32,197 bases of DNA, from assembly GCA_036897625.1 (NCBI GenBank), contig JAYMTA010000293.1, positions 1 through 32,197 of the forward strand, written 5' to 3'. The position numbers and the translations under genes are program-made. Every line of letters starts with the position of its first letter. Positions within the stretch are counted from its first letter, which is position 1. The stretch comes from Pelargonium cotyledonis. Taxonomy: Eukaryota > Streptophyta > Magnoliopsida > Geraniales > Geraniaceae. A model generated the notes under the pieces. That model saw nothing but the letters and a program-made list of their open reading frames with translations, had not been told where the DNA came from and ran no database searches. This document shows, in pieces, positions 21,430-32,197 of the stretch.

Positions 21430-22330
21430 TTTAAATGGGTTTAGAAAGTTGAACGGTCTAAAGCACACATGACAAACAAGATAACAAGACTCCTCCAAAC
21501 ACATTGTGATGTTGTTGTGACACGAATCCACATCCTAAGTGGTCGACTCGGATACACGGGCAGCAACACTCCTTCAAGACCCCTTGGGATGCATCCAAAC
21601 ATGATAAACGAGAACTCTAGTTGCACATGACCTCCTCATGAGCCGTAACTATCCGCAAAAGGGTCTCACGCTTCTCATAGACCGTTGATCGTCTCATGAA
21701 CCCTTCGAGACGTTTCCAACACCTTTTAAACCTTATGACATGGCCTCAAGGGGACACGCACTTATCAATGAACCTTTTCATGGGCCAAATCCCTCGACAA
21801 TGCTAGTCATGAAACTCTTAGGCCTCGTAGACCAACTCACAAGCACACATACCCTGTATGCATGCCTCCAAGATGCGCCCCGTGCTTGCGCACCACTGAG
21901 ACGTGTGCCCTTGCGCACACACACACTCTTAGACCTCCAAGATTGCACCATGTGCCACTAGAGTACATCATTTAAACATTAAATCACTTAGGACGTCTCT
22001 GAGCTATCGACACACCTAGACCCCTAAACCTTTGTAGTCAAAGAGTAAGTCGCTCTGAAATCTCGAATAATAATGTGTGACATATAAATAGAAGAATTAG
22101 CTAATGCATAAGGCACTCTATTCACAATCTCACAAGTAAAAAAGAAAAATAATTTGTCAAACCACCTAAACTAGCTATTTATGTTAAAAAAGAAGAAGAC
22201 CAAAGACATTGAAAATCTCATATTCAACTTGTATTGCTCGAAACATTATCCAAATCGAGGGTCATTGTTTTCACCATCTAAGACTTCAAAGCACTAACCA
22301 ACTTAATTAGATTGAAGACGATGGTGTCCT
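21430..22330. mobile_element. Possible solo LTR or LTR fragment
   Basis: The patch is richer in GC than its surroundings and has degenerate phrases such as CTCATGAGCC, CTCATAGACC and CTCATGAACC. A TATA-like ATATAAATAG lies at about 22082-22091. That layout resembles a plant LTR, but no TG...CA ends, primer site or target duplication were identified. Confidence 0.3.
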
Positions 22331-22806
22331 CACCTCCAACTTACAGATATTGAACCACCAAAAACGCGGTAGACTCGGCTAGATGTTCATATCAATCCTA
22401 TTCCACGATCCAATTAAGCGTCACATGGATCGATAACGCTTCCATCATGCTTTCCATACTTATTTGTCAAATCACGAATAATTTATTCTCAAAACATAAA
22501 AAAAAATAACTAACGTACTCGCGATAACTCGTTCCGATTTTTTCCCTTTCCTAATTCTAAAATTAAAAGGAAAAGAACTACGTTGGTTTTTGTAACGTCA
22601 AAGGAGAAAAGAACAGAAAAAGAAAACACATGTACGTAGTTTCTATCTCCTGGAGGGCCGAGAAAACATACACTCCATTGTTTCAGTTCCTCTACACCGC
22701 ATTGACCACCTACGAGAGATAGGTTTGGGTCCCTATTATTCCCTTTCAAGTTTCAACCTTTGCCTCTCTCTTCTCTTTCTTTTCTTCGATTCGCTAAGCT
22801 CTGGCA

Positions 22807-22869
22807 ATGAATGATTCCAATTTTAGATCTGATGACGTCATTTATCGGAAACAAGGATTCGTAGCGTAA
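22807..22869 (+). promoter_or_regulatory. Upstream ORF in the probable MED26c leader
   Basis: An ATG at 22807 opens a 20-codon frame (MNDSNFRSDDVIYRKQGFVA) that stops at TAA 22867-22869, 76 bases before the MED26c ATG. If the leader starts upstream of it, scanning ribosomes would meet it first. Confidence 0.45.
22833..22840. promoter_or_regulatory. Palindromic bZIP-type site TGACGTCA
   Basis: A perfect TGACGTCA palindrome, the CRE/TGA-type site bound by bZIP factors. It lies within the upstream ORF, 106 bases before the MED26c ATG. Confidence 0.45.
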
Positions 22870-22945
22870 TTCTCAGACCTTCTCTTGGATTTGATTTCGC
22901 GGTTGATATCGATATAGGATTGAGATTCGGTGTGGGAGTTGGGAG

Positions 22946-24883
22946 ATGGATTTGGATGATTTTCGATCTGTTTTGGATAGTACTGGTGTCGATGTCTGGG
23001 ATTTCATCGACGCGGCTATTTCGGTTGCTGCATCGGATTGCAGGAGCGAGCTGAAGAACCGGAGAGACGGAATCGTCGAGAGGCTCTACGCGCCGGTCAG
23101 GTGTAGAAACTGCGACGCGCCGGTGGGAGGTTTCGCTGCTAACGGCCGCGGCGAGGTTAAGGGGAGGTCGGAGAGCAGCCCCGAAGAACAGAAAGACCGG
23201 TCGCCTCACACGCCGCTCTCGCCTGATGGGGAGGACGAGGACCTGGATCCGTACGGTGGTCTGTTCGACGATGAGCAGAAGAGGATTCTAGAAATCAAAG
23301 AGCAACTGGAAGAGCCGGGACAGGTGCTTTGTTGTTTCCGATTTTCAATTGTTCATTTTCCTTTTTGCTCTTTGTTTGGGTCTGATATGAATTTTTATAT
23401 TTGAATTCTGGGTTGAAGACTGAAGATGCTTTGATGGACTTGCTTCAAAGTTTGGCAGATATGGATATAACATTTGGAGCTCTCCAGGTAATTTGTGACC
23501 AACTTCCAGCTGCTTTGAAGCTTTGCATTCAATTCTTGATTCTAGTTGTTGTGCCATTTTCGGTTTCCAGGAAACTGATATTGGAAGGTACGTGAATCGA
23601 TTGCGGAAACATCCATCCAGCGAGGTGCAGAGATTCGTGAAGGATCTTGTCAGGTTTTATACAAATTCAAAAAATCAAATTTGTATATATGTGTTGGATC
23701 AAATGGTTAAAGAGAAAGTAGCTGATTTGGCTGTTTGTTTCCAGGAAATGGAAAGAAACTGTGAATGAATGGGTGAAGTTGAATCATACTGGGCAATTGG
23801 CAGCATCCTCTGAAGTTATGGGTAATACTATAACCTTGTGAATCACTTTCTTTCTTTTCCAGGAAATAATTGCAAATTAGTGGAATTCACATTACTTTCA
23901 AAGAGATGAATATGAGAAAGCTTTAACTAATGTTGTAACAGCTGATGGAGACTCGCCCCCGCATAAACTTCCCCAAAATGGTCATCACCAGGTGAAAGCA
24001 ATTTTTTTCCAGCTAATTGCTTTCTCTTGAAAAGTTGATTTTTTTTTTTTTGGGTTTTCATAATTTTTTCTTTCTAAGATTCTTGTCTCTTTGATTAGGT
24101 TCCTGATTTTGCGTACTCTCCAAATCCCAACAGTGAGTATAGAATCAAATTCGAAGTCAGTTTTATATGAACAATTGTTTTTTTTTTTGTATGCATTTGA
24201 TTAATCTTGGTAAGGCTCGTGTCTTGTTCTTGCTTCTACCCTACGTGTAGACGGTAGCTCTGGATCCGACAGGAATTACTCAGAGCCGGAACCGAAGCCT
24301 ACCTCAGTTACTCGAAAAGAAGCTCCACCAAGACCGGCAGCTCAATCAGTCCCCGCAGCTAATTCTGCTTCTCATAATGTACATATACTGAATATGCCAA
24401 ACTATTGTCTACAATGGTTTTTGGTGGGATTGCTTTGTTAACTGTAGGAAAGAAAAGATTTGAGGTTCCAGAAACCTTTTAATCTTCTCTTTTTCTTATT
24501 TTTCTTAGCAACCAAGTAAAAAAATACAAACTTTTTCAATTGGGTTTGCTGAAATTGCTCTTATGGGGTTGTTGGCAGAGACCGAGAGATGCCAACATTG
24601 ACATGGATAGGCTAGCTTCAGCTAGTAAGCGGCTTCAAGCAAATTATAAGGACGCCGAAAATGGTTTGATTACTTCCAATTGTTTTCAGTTCTAAGCAGT
24701 CAGTTACTAACCGTTGCTTATCTGGGGCTTACACTGATTGGTTTGGTTTGTTTGGTGTGTGTACTTTCTGAAGCTAAAAGACAACGAACGATCCAGGTGA
24801 TGGATATTCACGAGATACCAAAACCCAAGAATACCTTCTTCGGGAAGAACAAGGGTGGCGGTTCTCACGGGAAGCGCTGGTGA
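22946..24883 (+). CDS. MED26C: Mediator subunit 26c-like protein (TFIIS N-domain), nine exons
   Basis: Exons 22946-23323, 23419-23487, 23571-23653, 23745-23821, 23942-23991, 24099-24132, 24251-24378, 24579-24663 and 24774-24883 join in frame to 337 residues. The N-terminus [20 protein letters not shown] is the signature start of plant MED26c. Residues 100-126 hold an acidic [20 protein letters not shown] segment. The TFIIS N-terminal (LW) domain spans about 127-200, from [11 protein letters not shown] through [19 protein letters not shown] and [16 protein letters not shown]. This domain docks elongation factors at RNA polymerase II, and MED26 links Mediator to them in the nucleus. The C-terminus is basic (KRQRTIQ, GKNKGGG, GKRW). 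Two weak splice sites, the GAAG acceptor at 23418 and the GTTTGA donor at 24664, are required by frame. Confidence 0.94.
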
Positions 24884-26251
24884 TTGTGCACGAATGGCAA
24901 TTTGGTCGCACAATCACATATCTAATACCAATGGAAATTCTTAAACTGGTTCTGTCTTTCTGAAGAAACAATTTCCCTAATTTTGTTTCTTTGTTTTTTG
25001 TTTAATAACACAAAACAAAGTTTCCCATTTCAAAATAGTGTTTTGCATTGAAGGTAAAACAGACCCTACCATAAGCACATAACATGCTAGTAGAAAGGAT
25101 AATTGATTCATTGGTCCACATGAAATTAGAGATGACCTTAGAGCCATAGAAAGGTCAAGCAAGGGGGGTTTAGTGGGGTCCTAGTGGTTGTGGGTTGGAG
25201 GTGCATCAGCACATGTGTTTGTTTTTTGTAGCCTTTATTTTATTCACTACTGTTGGAAGGTGGGTTTGTTGATAATTGCAAGTCTGAAAATGCTTCACAG
25301 GCTGTATGGCATTGGGGGCTAAATAGCTGTTGCCTGGTAATGGGTAGAATCATTTTAGGCCAATCAAACAGTGGCAAGATATTTCAATACTTTCATCTTT
25401 GACTAACTTTATATTTTCTTTCATTTGTAGAATATAAAATACAGCATTGGTTTTCTGAAGCTCATGTCATGGACATAGTGTTGCCCCTCAGGTTTTGAAA
25501 GAGTATCAGGATTTGAAGTCATAAATTATTTGATTTAAGTATAGTCATTAATGAGATTATTACACATTAGGAAAATTCTAGATGTAGTGAGTCGCTCCGT
25601 TCTAACAAATGTGTTAGAGTGTGTACGTATGAGCTAAATTTCAATTTAGAGTTGACAAATTGGGTTTCAGACCAAGTTTAGGTTGTTGAAGTCTTGAAGC
25701 CTAACCCGACCATACCTTTAGTACTTTGGGTTTTAGGCCGGATATCAATGTTTAGGTATAAAATATTTTGAATCGTGTAGGTTTGTCTGATTCAAAAGTT
25801 GGCGGGATGTCTACCAAAAAAGAAAGAAGTAAGTTGGCGGGATTGGGCCAAAATTGCCAGCTCTATTTTCATGTAGTGCATGTTCAACTGACTTCTCTTT
25901 TATTCGTTTTAAATTTAAGTAAAACGCTTATTTTCAAATAGGAAGTAATATTTCTTAGGTTTTGAGATGTGCAATGTTTCTCTTGACTCGAAATATTTAG
26001 AATAAAGATTTCCAGTCAATGAGTTTTCTAACAATTAGTTTAAAATATTGTACGTTGCACGAGTTGGTAAAACTTTATATCATAAAGTGTTTACAAGGAT
26101 TAAGGTATCTCATTCCACTTAAAGAGTTTGATTTGTTCTCCATTTAAAGAATCTTATTACTGATGTGTAAAGTTCTATAAATGTACTTAGAAACTGAGTT
26201 TTTATTTTCAATGTTAGAGACAACTCAGAGAAAATAGTTCTAGGTTTAATA
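24884..26251. other. Region downstream of MED26c, without genes
   Basis: Probable 3' UTR, then AT-rich DNA. No coding region, RNA gene or clear element is visible up to the Stowaway element at 26252. Confidence 0.5.
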
Positions 26252-26493
26252 TATTCCATCCGTTTCAAAATGAATATCTTATTTCTCTTGTATTTTTGTC
26301 TTAAAATGAGTGTTTGTTTTCTTTTCTAGTAAGTTAGTTATGTATGAATTGTCAATAATATTCTAATAAAAATTAGTTAAGATCTCTCAACACATGATCA
26401 TAAGGATACAATAGTAAACTTACCATACTAATTAAATACTTCTTAATTTTTCTCAAAGTAGAAAGAACACTCATTTTTGGGACGGAGGGAGTA
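26252..26493. mobile_element. Stowaway (Tc1/mariner) MITE, copy 2
   Basis: TA-flanked ends: TATTCCATCCGTTTCAAAAT on the left and CACTCATTTTTGGGACGGAG then GGAGTA on the right. About 242 bp, same family as the element at 5835-6091. Confidence 0.85.
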
Positions 26494-26961
26494 CATTCTT
26501 TGACCTTAAAATGAGATAATTTCATTAGTAAACTCAAAGACTCCAATCCAAGTTTTGCACTATATCTTGTTCTTCAACTTGCTCCATTGTTCGTGCTCAT
26601 CTACTCATGCGTTGCACTCTCCAGCAAAGGAGTTTGGAGGAAGACCTCCAGATATTAACACAATCGAAGAATAGGGCATCGAGAACTTCTGGGTACTTAT
26701 TTCCCTTAGACTACGCTTCCTATGCACGGGAGAGTCACCCGACGCGGCACTTGATGTTTGAGTAACTAGTAGTTGAAATAGACGGTGTACTTTTAGGAAC
26801 TGAAGTCAAGCCCACAATTAGCCTACAATGTGCACTATATCTCAAAATATGAAGAAAACATGAAATGTGAAATGAGCATGAAGCTCATCTTGAGTATTCT
26901 AGTTTAAATGCAGTAAGAAGAAGGGTTAATACTTTAATAAACTATATATTAGTTACCATAT
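26494..26961. other. Intergenic DNA between two MITEs
   Basis: No gene supported. The middle part (about 26570-26780) is less AT-rich than its flanks, but its frames are interrupted and no family was recognised. Confidence 0.4.
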
Positions 26962-27176
26962 CACTACAAAAAAAAAAAAGTTGCAATTGTGACGGAAATC
27001 TGTGATTTTTTTTTTGTCACAATTTAGTTAAAAATTGTGACAGAAATCATATTTTCCGTTACAGTTACAATTATTTTTGACAACCTAAACAATTATGTCA
27101 CAAATTATATTCTGCGATTGAAATTTATAAATTTGTGACGAAAATTTTGGTTACAGGTCGCGAGTTTTTTTTTTTA
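26962..27176. mobile_element. CACTA-like MITE, third copy
   Basis: It starts CACTACAAAAAAA, the standard CACTA-superfamily terminus in plants, then GTTGCAATTGTGACGGAAAT. GTCACA/TGTGAC words recur inside. The right part carries GATTGAAATTTATAA and GGTCGCGAGTTTTT, as in the other two copies. No TAGTG terminus is seen on the right, so that end is eroded. Confidence 0.65.
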
Positions 27177-28034
27177 TATATTGTTTATATATCTGTTAGT
27201 AACACATTATGTTACATGCATCAATAGTTCTCATGTATACCGTCCGATGCGTCCATACTCTAGAGTTCAGTGCCTATAATTTGTATGTTTTTGGCTAGAA
27301 TATAAATTAACATTGGACATTTTTTTATTCAGAAAGATACTATGTCTTTTAACCTTAACCTAGATTTTTTTGGCACTTTACCTCGTTAAAATGGTCTCTT
27401 ACACCACTACCACAAAAAAATGTGTTGAGTGAGGATTGATATTGAGACCTTCTCTCACTAACACAAGTTGGATTAACCAACTGGGACATTTTTTAAATTA
27501 CTAATTATTGTGTTTTCATATATTTAATGAATTTTTGTGGTTTTCAACCTAAAAAAAAAAATCTCTATTTTTCAATAGCAGATTGAAAGATACACCAAAC
27601 CCTTGGATGGGGCAAAATCCCCGGCCAGCGTTCTCCGCCGTATGACCGGTTCGATTGGGAAGCCACTCACTGTTGAAATAAGTAATTAATGTGAAAGATT
27701 TGATTAAATAAGGTAACAAATGAAGTTGACCCTGTTTTCAAGAATATTACGTAGAATCATATATTCACGACACTAAAACAATCTTTTGATACCACAATGT
27801 CTTATTTAAGGAAAATTAATTCCTTGATTGTACCATATATATATATATATATCGTCTCCACCATCAAATCTAAAGCTACTTTCTCTCTTCCTCTGCTCTT
27901 CTCTCCTGTTAAAAGAAAACAACCATTAACGTTCAAGCCATGCACATGCATCGATCTACAATATTATTATATTAACATACATATGATCATGTCTTGATTA
28001 ATGTTTTCTTTCTTTTGTTGTTGAGATCAAAGAG
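27177..28034. other. Upstream region of the MADS gene
   Basis: Mostly AT-rich. A short GC-richer patch lies at 27600-27670. A TATATATA run at 27836-27853 lies about 180 bases before the MADS ATG, followed by a pyrimidine-rich stretch at 27880-27910, so it may serve as the core promoter. No gene supported. Confidence 0.45.
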
Positions 28035-29024
28035 ATGGGTCGCGCAAAGCTGCCATTGCAGCCCATAACGAAGGACAGGCACAGAAACACGACCTTCCAG
28101 AAACGAAAGAGCGGTTTGTTCAAAAAAGCTTACGAGTTCTCAACCCTTTGCGGTGTCGATGCGTGTGTCATCACCTACGGACCCAAAGGCGTCGAAACCT
28201 GGCCTTCCGGCCCGGAAGAGGTCCGGAGGATCCTCCACAGGTCCACCGGTTGCTGGAGCAAACATAGTCAAGATCTCTCCGATTTCTTTGTCAGCCGGAA
28301 GAGCAAGATCGAGAGTGAGATCCTCAAGCAGCGCAAGAAGAATTGGCAGGCCGAGTACCCGACTTGGGACAGTCGACTGGACGCGCTGCCGGAGAATCAG
28401 CTCCGGCGGCTTGTGGGGTTCTTGGAGGCTAAACTTGAAGCGGCGGCGAGGATGGTACATATCAAGAACGGAGAGAAAGAACTAGCCAGCTTGAATAAGA
28501 TGCTCAGTATCGGAGGCGCCATGTACGGACAGAACTATCCTCCTCTTCCGTTTCCAAGTTATATTGATGAGGGCTTGTTGGGGAATAAGAGACCGGACAT
28601 GGAGACACATTTTAACGATATTGAAGAGCAATTTCCCAAAATTGATGCCTCCTCCTCTTGCAGTAACGTTCAATATTTATCTCCTCTACATGGTTATGGT
28701 GGCGGTGCCGGTGGTGATGCGGTGGCCGCCTATAATGGCCGGAGTTTTCAGTACTATACCACTCTACTTAGTAGTGGTGTGGATGTTATACCCTCCTATG
28801 GTGGCGATAACTTGCAGTACTATACTGTAGTTGGTGGTGTTGGTGATGATGTAGGCTTCACTAACGGCACAAGCTTGAAGTATTATACTGTACTTGGTGG
28901 TGTTGGTGATGGTTTCTCCGTTGGTAATAATGGCGGTTCCATACAGTCAAACGGCTTAATATACTACGATCCACCGCTGGAAAATGCCATTGATGACACT
29001 CAGTGGTTTGTTCCAAACGCATGA
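28035..29024 (+). CDS. Type I (M-beta-like) MADS-box protein, single exon
   Basis: One open frame of 329 residues. The MADS domain occupies residues 1-60: MGRAKLPLQPITKDRHRNTT, then FQKRKSGLFKKAYEFSTLCG and VDACVITYGPKGVETWPSG. FSTLCGVDACVITYGPK and the following WP with EEVRRILHR fit the type I M-beta group (AGL82-like) rather than MIKC proteins. No keratin-like K domain follows; instead there is a YPTWDSRLDALPENQLRRLV segment (about 109-128), also typical of that group. Lack of introns agrees with type I genes, which act mainly in gametophyte and early seed development. The last 95 residues are Gly/Tyr-rich with about 22-residue repeats. Intact; group assignment is by eye. Confidence 0.9.
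   Translation: MGRAKLPLQPITKDRHRNTTFQKRKSGLFKKAYEFSTLCGVDACVITYGPKGVETWPSGPEEVRRILHRSTGCWSKHSQDLSDFFVSRKSKIESEILKQRKKNWQAEYPTWDSRLDALPENQLRRLVGFLEAKLEAAARMVHIKNGEKELASLNKMLSIGGAMYGQNYPPLPFPSYIDEGLLGNKRPDMETHFNDIEEQFPKIDASSSCSNVQYLSPLHGYGGGAGGDAVAAYNGRSFQYYTTLLSSGVDVIPSYGGDNLQYYTVVGGVGDDVGFTNGTSLKYYTVLGGVGDGFSVGNNGGSIQSNGLIYYDPPLENAIDDTQWFVPNA
28734..28960 (+). repeat. About 66-bp coding repeats in the MADS C-terminus
   Basis: FQYYTTLLSSGVD, LQYYTVVGGVGDD, LKYYTVLGGVGDG and a decayed IQSNGLIYYD start at residues 238, 260, 281 and 303, giving periods of 22, 21 and 22 residues. The DNA repeats AGTACTATAC-like and GGTGGTGTTGGTGATG words. Confidence 0.75.
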
Positions 29025-30130
29025 TTCTTAGATGTTGATTCTGTGTTGTTTTGAAGCAATATGTAGATGGAATTATCAGTTACGGGTTTTAGGAGATGAC
29101 CAATATGAGGACTTTATTTAGAACATTAGTTTGGTTCAATGTAGCTTTAATTTAAAATTAATGTCAAATTTAGCTTTTGCATTTGGGTTTCATAGTAATT
29201 ACTGTGCTTATGCTAGTTGCTTTCGATCTCTTAACTAATAAAGAGAATCAATAAGTTTTGTTGAAAGAGATTTCAGGTTTGAATTTCACTTGATTAAGAA
29301 CCAAAGAACAACTTGCAAATATTCTAGAAAAAAAAACAGTTATGGCAGAGAAAATTTTAAACAAATTAGCATGTGTTGGATCTACAGATTATAAGTGGAG
29401 AATTTAAAATAATTTGTAATTATGGTATGACCTTATACTCTCACAACCAACAATACCAGCAAAAATAGAGAAGAACAACAATTAATAGATAAACTGAATC
29501 AAGTTACTATGTTCACAATTTCTAGTACAGATAAAGCATGATTCCAGGTCAGTTAGGCTCCAAAAAAACCATCCAATATAGTCAGTTTCAGGAAAGAAGA
29601 AGAAGCATGCCTAAGCATGTACCACAGGAGGAAGAAGACACAAAACAATAATCAACAACCTTCTCTCTATTTCAACATTTTCTTTTTATTATGCTGCAGT
29701 GTTTCTTGGCTAATCAAATTAATGGGCTGGGCTTGGGCTGCCTAACTTGAGTTGATATCATTCCAAATTATCAAGAAGATTGGTGAAGGTCATGTCAATA
29801 TATGGAAGGTTGACTAGAAATTTGGGGCCATGTCCTTTCTTGCTCAAGCAAAAAAAAGTTGAGTGGATATAAAATCCACAAAATGTGGATCATGTTTTTA
29901 AAATCATGCAAAGGCTGGCTTGGCGTTCGAGTTTCATGTACTGATTGTTGTACAACAATGGAAAATAACATATAATCTACTCATTAAGGACGTGAAGAAC
30001 AATACATAATCTATATTCTATATATATAGTAATTAATTAAGATTTATACATAGCTTAGACCTTAATTAGTGTCCAACAACTTATGTATAAAAGTTGGGAA
30101 CTATATATGCATATTAATTGGTTTTGATGA
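29025..30130. other. Region between the MADS and WAT1-related genes
   Basis: The 3' flanks of two convergent genes. AT-rich, with no gene, RNA or clear element visible. Confidence 0.5.
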
Positions 30131-32060
30131 TTAAATAGGGATGTGATTTACAGAATATTTAGAGGCTGTGGATGATGATGAAGACAAGACAGCGATTTCG
30201 ACGTCAGTCGGAATTGCTGCCGGAGCTAGTTGCGTTAGTCTCTTCATCTCCTTCCGTCTTCCCCACAGCACAAGATACAATCCAATTACTATTAGTGCCG
30301 ATCCTATGAAGCTGCATGTAATTATATATGTTACAACGTATATATAAACTTTGAAATGTTATATATTAAGAAAAGTTAAGAACATGATGAGTACTGATAC
30401 GTTTATATAATCAATGTGATGCGAGATATGGATCGAACCTTCCTAAATATAACTTCTCGTCCAATATAAGAGATCCGAGGAGTGCCACAAATACGAGAGA
30501 AAGAGGCATGAAAATGGTAGTAAATAAGGGACCTCTTTCCCTGACGCACCAAGCTATGACAGTCACCATAATTCCCGTGGCAAACACTCCCTGCAATCAT
30601 GTTTAGTTTATGAGTACGACACGATTACAAAATGCGTGAGCGATACATACTAATTAATTTTTATATTGTGTGTAGTGTTACGACACGAATTGTCAAATCT
30701 AAATTATGAAACTATGATTTCAAAACCCAATGCTAATGTTTTGATGGCATTATTTGGTATTCCCACAGTAAAAATATGTAAGGTAGGTCCAAAAGTGTAT
30801 GTAAAATATATATTACCGTATAAGCAGCAGAATAAAGTGTAATATTCCAGCCAAGCTTCCATTGGGACCAGTCTCTGTCCATACAAATGGCATAAACCGA
30901 GGCTTGTACGGATGCAAAACCGCACATCATAGTAGTGCTAGAAAAATGGCATGGGTACTTTTTGCCCAATTTCGCCTGTTCATCACCAAAACATTCCCTA
31001 CAATTTAGTATAATATTTCAAACACAAAACACCATTTCATTGAAAGAGAGAGAAAAGAAAACATAAAACAACATTTGGTATTGTAGTTTTCTCTTAAAAG
31101 ATATTGGTATTCTATATAGAAAATTTTTGGGGCGATGATGTTTATTGTTGGAGTAGTTTTTGGGAGTGCCTAAGGTGCCACGGTGGTACCTTGTGTGGGA
31201 GTACTCTATGGAGTACCGCCGGTAGTAATTTGGGAAGATCTCTCGTGCGGGAGCTCCCCTGAAAGTCACATCAGAGTACTTTTGGGAGCACCGTCATATG
31301 GTGGTTTTGTCAAGAGTGCCATAAAAAAAATTTACGTTAAAAGTACTCTTGAAAGTATTTCTAGAAGCTAGTTCATGGAGTGCTAGTTTGCACGGGCTAG
31401 TTGAAAAGTCTACACAGTATTGAACAAAGGTCTCACGGGCTTTGTAGGAAGCTCATTGGAGACTCCGTTGTGGGAAGATCCTCGTAGGGCTCCGCGGGGA
31501 GGCTTCACGTGTCTTGGAGTCAGGTTTGAGAAATAATCTCTTAATAGTCTGGTCTTGAGGGCCGTGATACAATTTTAACTTTTATTGTTTTCAGACTTTG
31601 ACTCCTCGAGTAGAATGTGTCATTTTATCATTAGACTGTTTAACTCGATATAATGAGGATCGTTGCATGAATGCATTCGATGAAGGAAACGAAATGCTTA
31701 ATCCAAAAGGACCACTCCTTACTACCAAAAAGAGAATCCACGATTCAAATCAAATTTACGTTAAATCTAAGCTGGCAATGAAATTGACATATATGTATAT
31801 TCACCTGAGTGATCATCCAAGATGCATAGGAAAGGCAGCTGGCCAGTGCCAAGAAAGAGCCCAAGATCTTGTCACCAACAACAACATGGTGTGGTGTTTG
31901 CATGGTACTATGATCATGTCTCACCAGGTTTATATTGGTCGTCCACATCTTGATTTCTGCTCCTCTGTAAACGGTGAACACCATTGCTCCGGCGATGCCC
32001 AGCACAGTTCCGGCCACCTTACTTTTTCCGGCCCAACTCCCTATCCCCAACGTCTCCACT
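30131..32060 (-). CDS. WAT1-related (EamA/drug-metabolite) transporter, last four exons (partial)
   Basis: Exons 32060-31805, 30975-30817, 30590-30439 and 30311-30131 join in frame to the last 248 residues; earlier exons lie beyond the right edge. The first visible exon begins in RVETLGIGS and runs through a membrane segment VAGTVLGIAGAMVFTVYRG, the usual end of the first EamA repeat in plant WAT1 proteins. The second EamA repeat follows: FLALASCLSYASWMI, then GVFATGIMVTVIAWCVRERG, PLFTTIFMPLSLVFVALLGS and LDEKLYLGSFIGSALIVIGL to YLVLWGRRKE. GPLFTTIFMPL and LDEKLYLGS are family hallmarks. The family exports or imports small metabolites across plasma or vacuolar membranes (WAT1 itself moves auxin). 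A GC-richer insertion lies in the 829-bp intron between the first two exons. Confidence 0.92.
31130..31570. mobile_element. GC-richer, palindrome-rich insert in a WAT1-related intron
   Basis: The patch contrasts with the AT-rich intron. It contains AAGGTGCCACGGTGGTACCTT (a hairpin with one mismatch), GGGAGCTCCC, and repeated GGGAGT, GGAGTAC and GGGAAGATC words. No frame has a recognised domain and no ends were found, so the transposon call is a guess from composition. Confidence 0.3.
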
Positions 32061-32079
32061 CTGTACATAACATATTAAA

Positions 32080-32197
32080 CATATTCATTTCATTACATTA
32101 CATTACGTTACATGCATGGTATACATATATATACATATATATATATACATACATACATATATATACACATACATATATATATATACATACATATATA
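32080..32197. repeat. ATTAC and (CA/TA)n microsatellite at the right edge
   Basis: Several CATTA/ATTAC units are followed by mixed TA, CATA and TATATATA repeats to the end of the window, inside an intron of the WAT1-related gene. Confidence 0.85.

Larger units (their letters stand above)
20545..22806. other. Repeat-rich region upstream of the monooxygenase and MED26c genes
   Basis: It contains the monooxygenase promoter, an inverted-repeat element at about 20885-21265, and a GC-richer patch from about 21430 to 22330. The last 250 bases are pyrimidine-rich and are probably the MED26c promoter and leader. No coding region is supported. Confidence 0.5.

Noticed and set aside
21740-21961. 73-codon frame in the GC-richer patch
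   Set aside because: Composition explains it; no domain or splice context was found.
22838-23209. 123-codon minus-strand frame over the first MED26c exon
   Set aside because: It is opposite a well-supported exon and shows no family match.
28140-28485. Long open frames on both strands inside the MADS gene
   Set aside because: They lie over the MADS coding sequence in other frames and have no domain; they are by-products of its GC-rich codons.

Overview
This is a stretch of plant nuclear genome, most likely a eudicot; the species cannot be told from the sequence. The signs are spliced genes with short GT-AG introns, AT-rich intergenic DNA full of small inverted-repeat transposons, and only plant gene families: CBP60, MED26, type I MADS, WAT1-like transporters, plant CAD/mannitol dehydrogenases. 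There are no operons, bacterial features, viral genes or CRISPR arrays. All gene models were built by hand from splice sites and reading-frame continuity.

Layout, left to right. At 1-66 (minus) lies the 5' end of a Ppx/GppA-type phosphatase gene. At 1476-4303 (plus) is a nine-exon calmodulin-binding protein 60 gene with an internal tandem duplication of an exon-intron-exon segment. At 5115-6091 is a cluster of MITEs, one apparently nested in another. At 6276-11875 (minus) are three tandem copies of a secreted citrate-binding / alginate-lyase-2-fold gene; each has a different disabling lesion, yet all keep a TATA box at the same distance from the ATG. At 12397-13075 a SINE and a LINE fragment sit side by side at what looks like one target sequence. 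A second SINE-like piece lies near 13740.

At 14471-17428 (minus) is an intact five-exon CAD/mannitol-dehydrogenase-family gene (359 aa). At 18737-20544 (minus) is an intact five-exon FAD monooxygenase of the MO1 type (420 aa). The 2.3 kb after that holds a long inverted-repeat element and a GC-richer, LTR-like patch. At 22946-24883 (plus) is a nine-exon MED26c-type Mediator subunit gene (337 aa) with an upstream ORF and a palindromic bZIP-type site in its probable leader. At 28035-29024 (plus) is a single-exon type I MADS-box gene with a repetitive C-terminus. At 30131-32060 (minus) are the last four exons of a WAT1-related transporter gene, whose 5' part lies beyond the right edge.

The genes do not form an obvious pathway. 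The CAD-family and MO1-type genes are neighbours on one strand and both encode oxidoreductases, but nothing here links them. The most notable features are structural: the tandem array with three independent breaks, a possible transposon-associated intron gain in one copy, and the partial gene duplication inside CBP60. I found no convincing new biological system.
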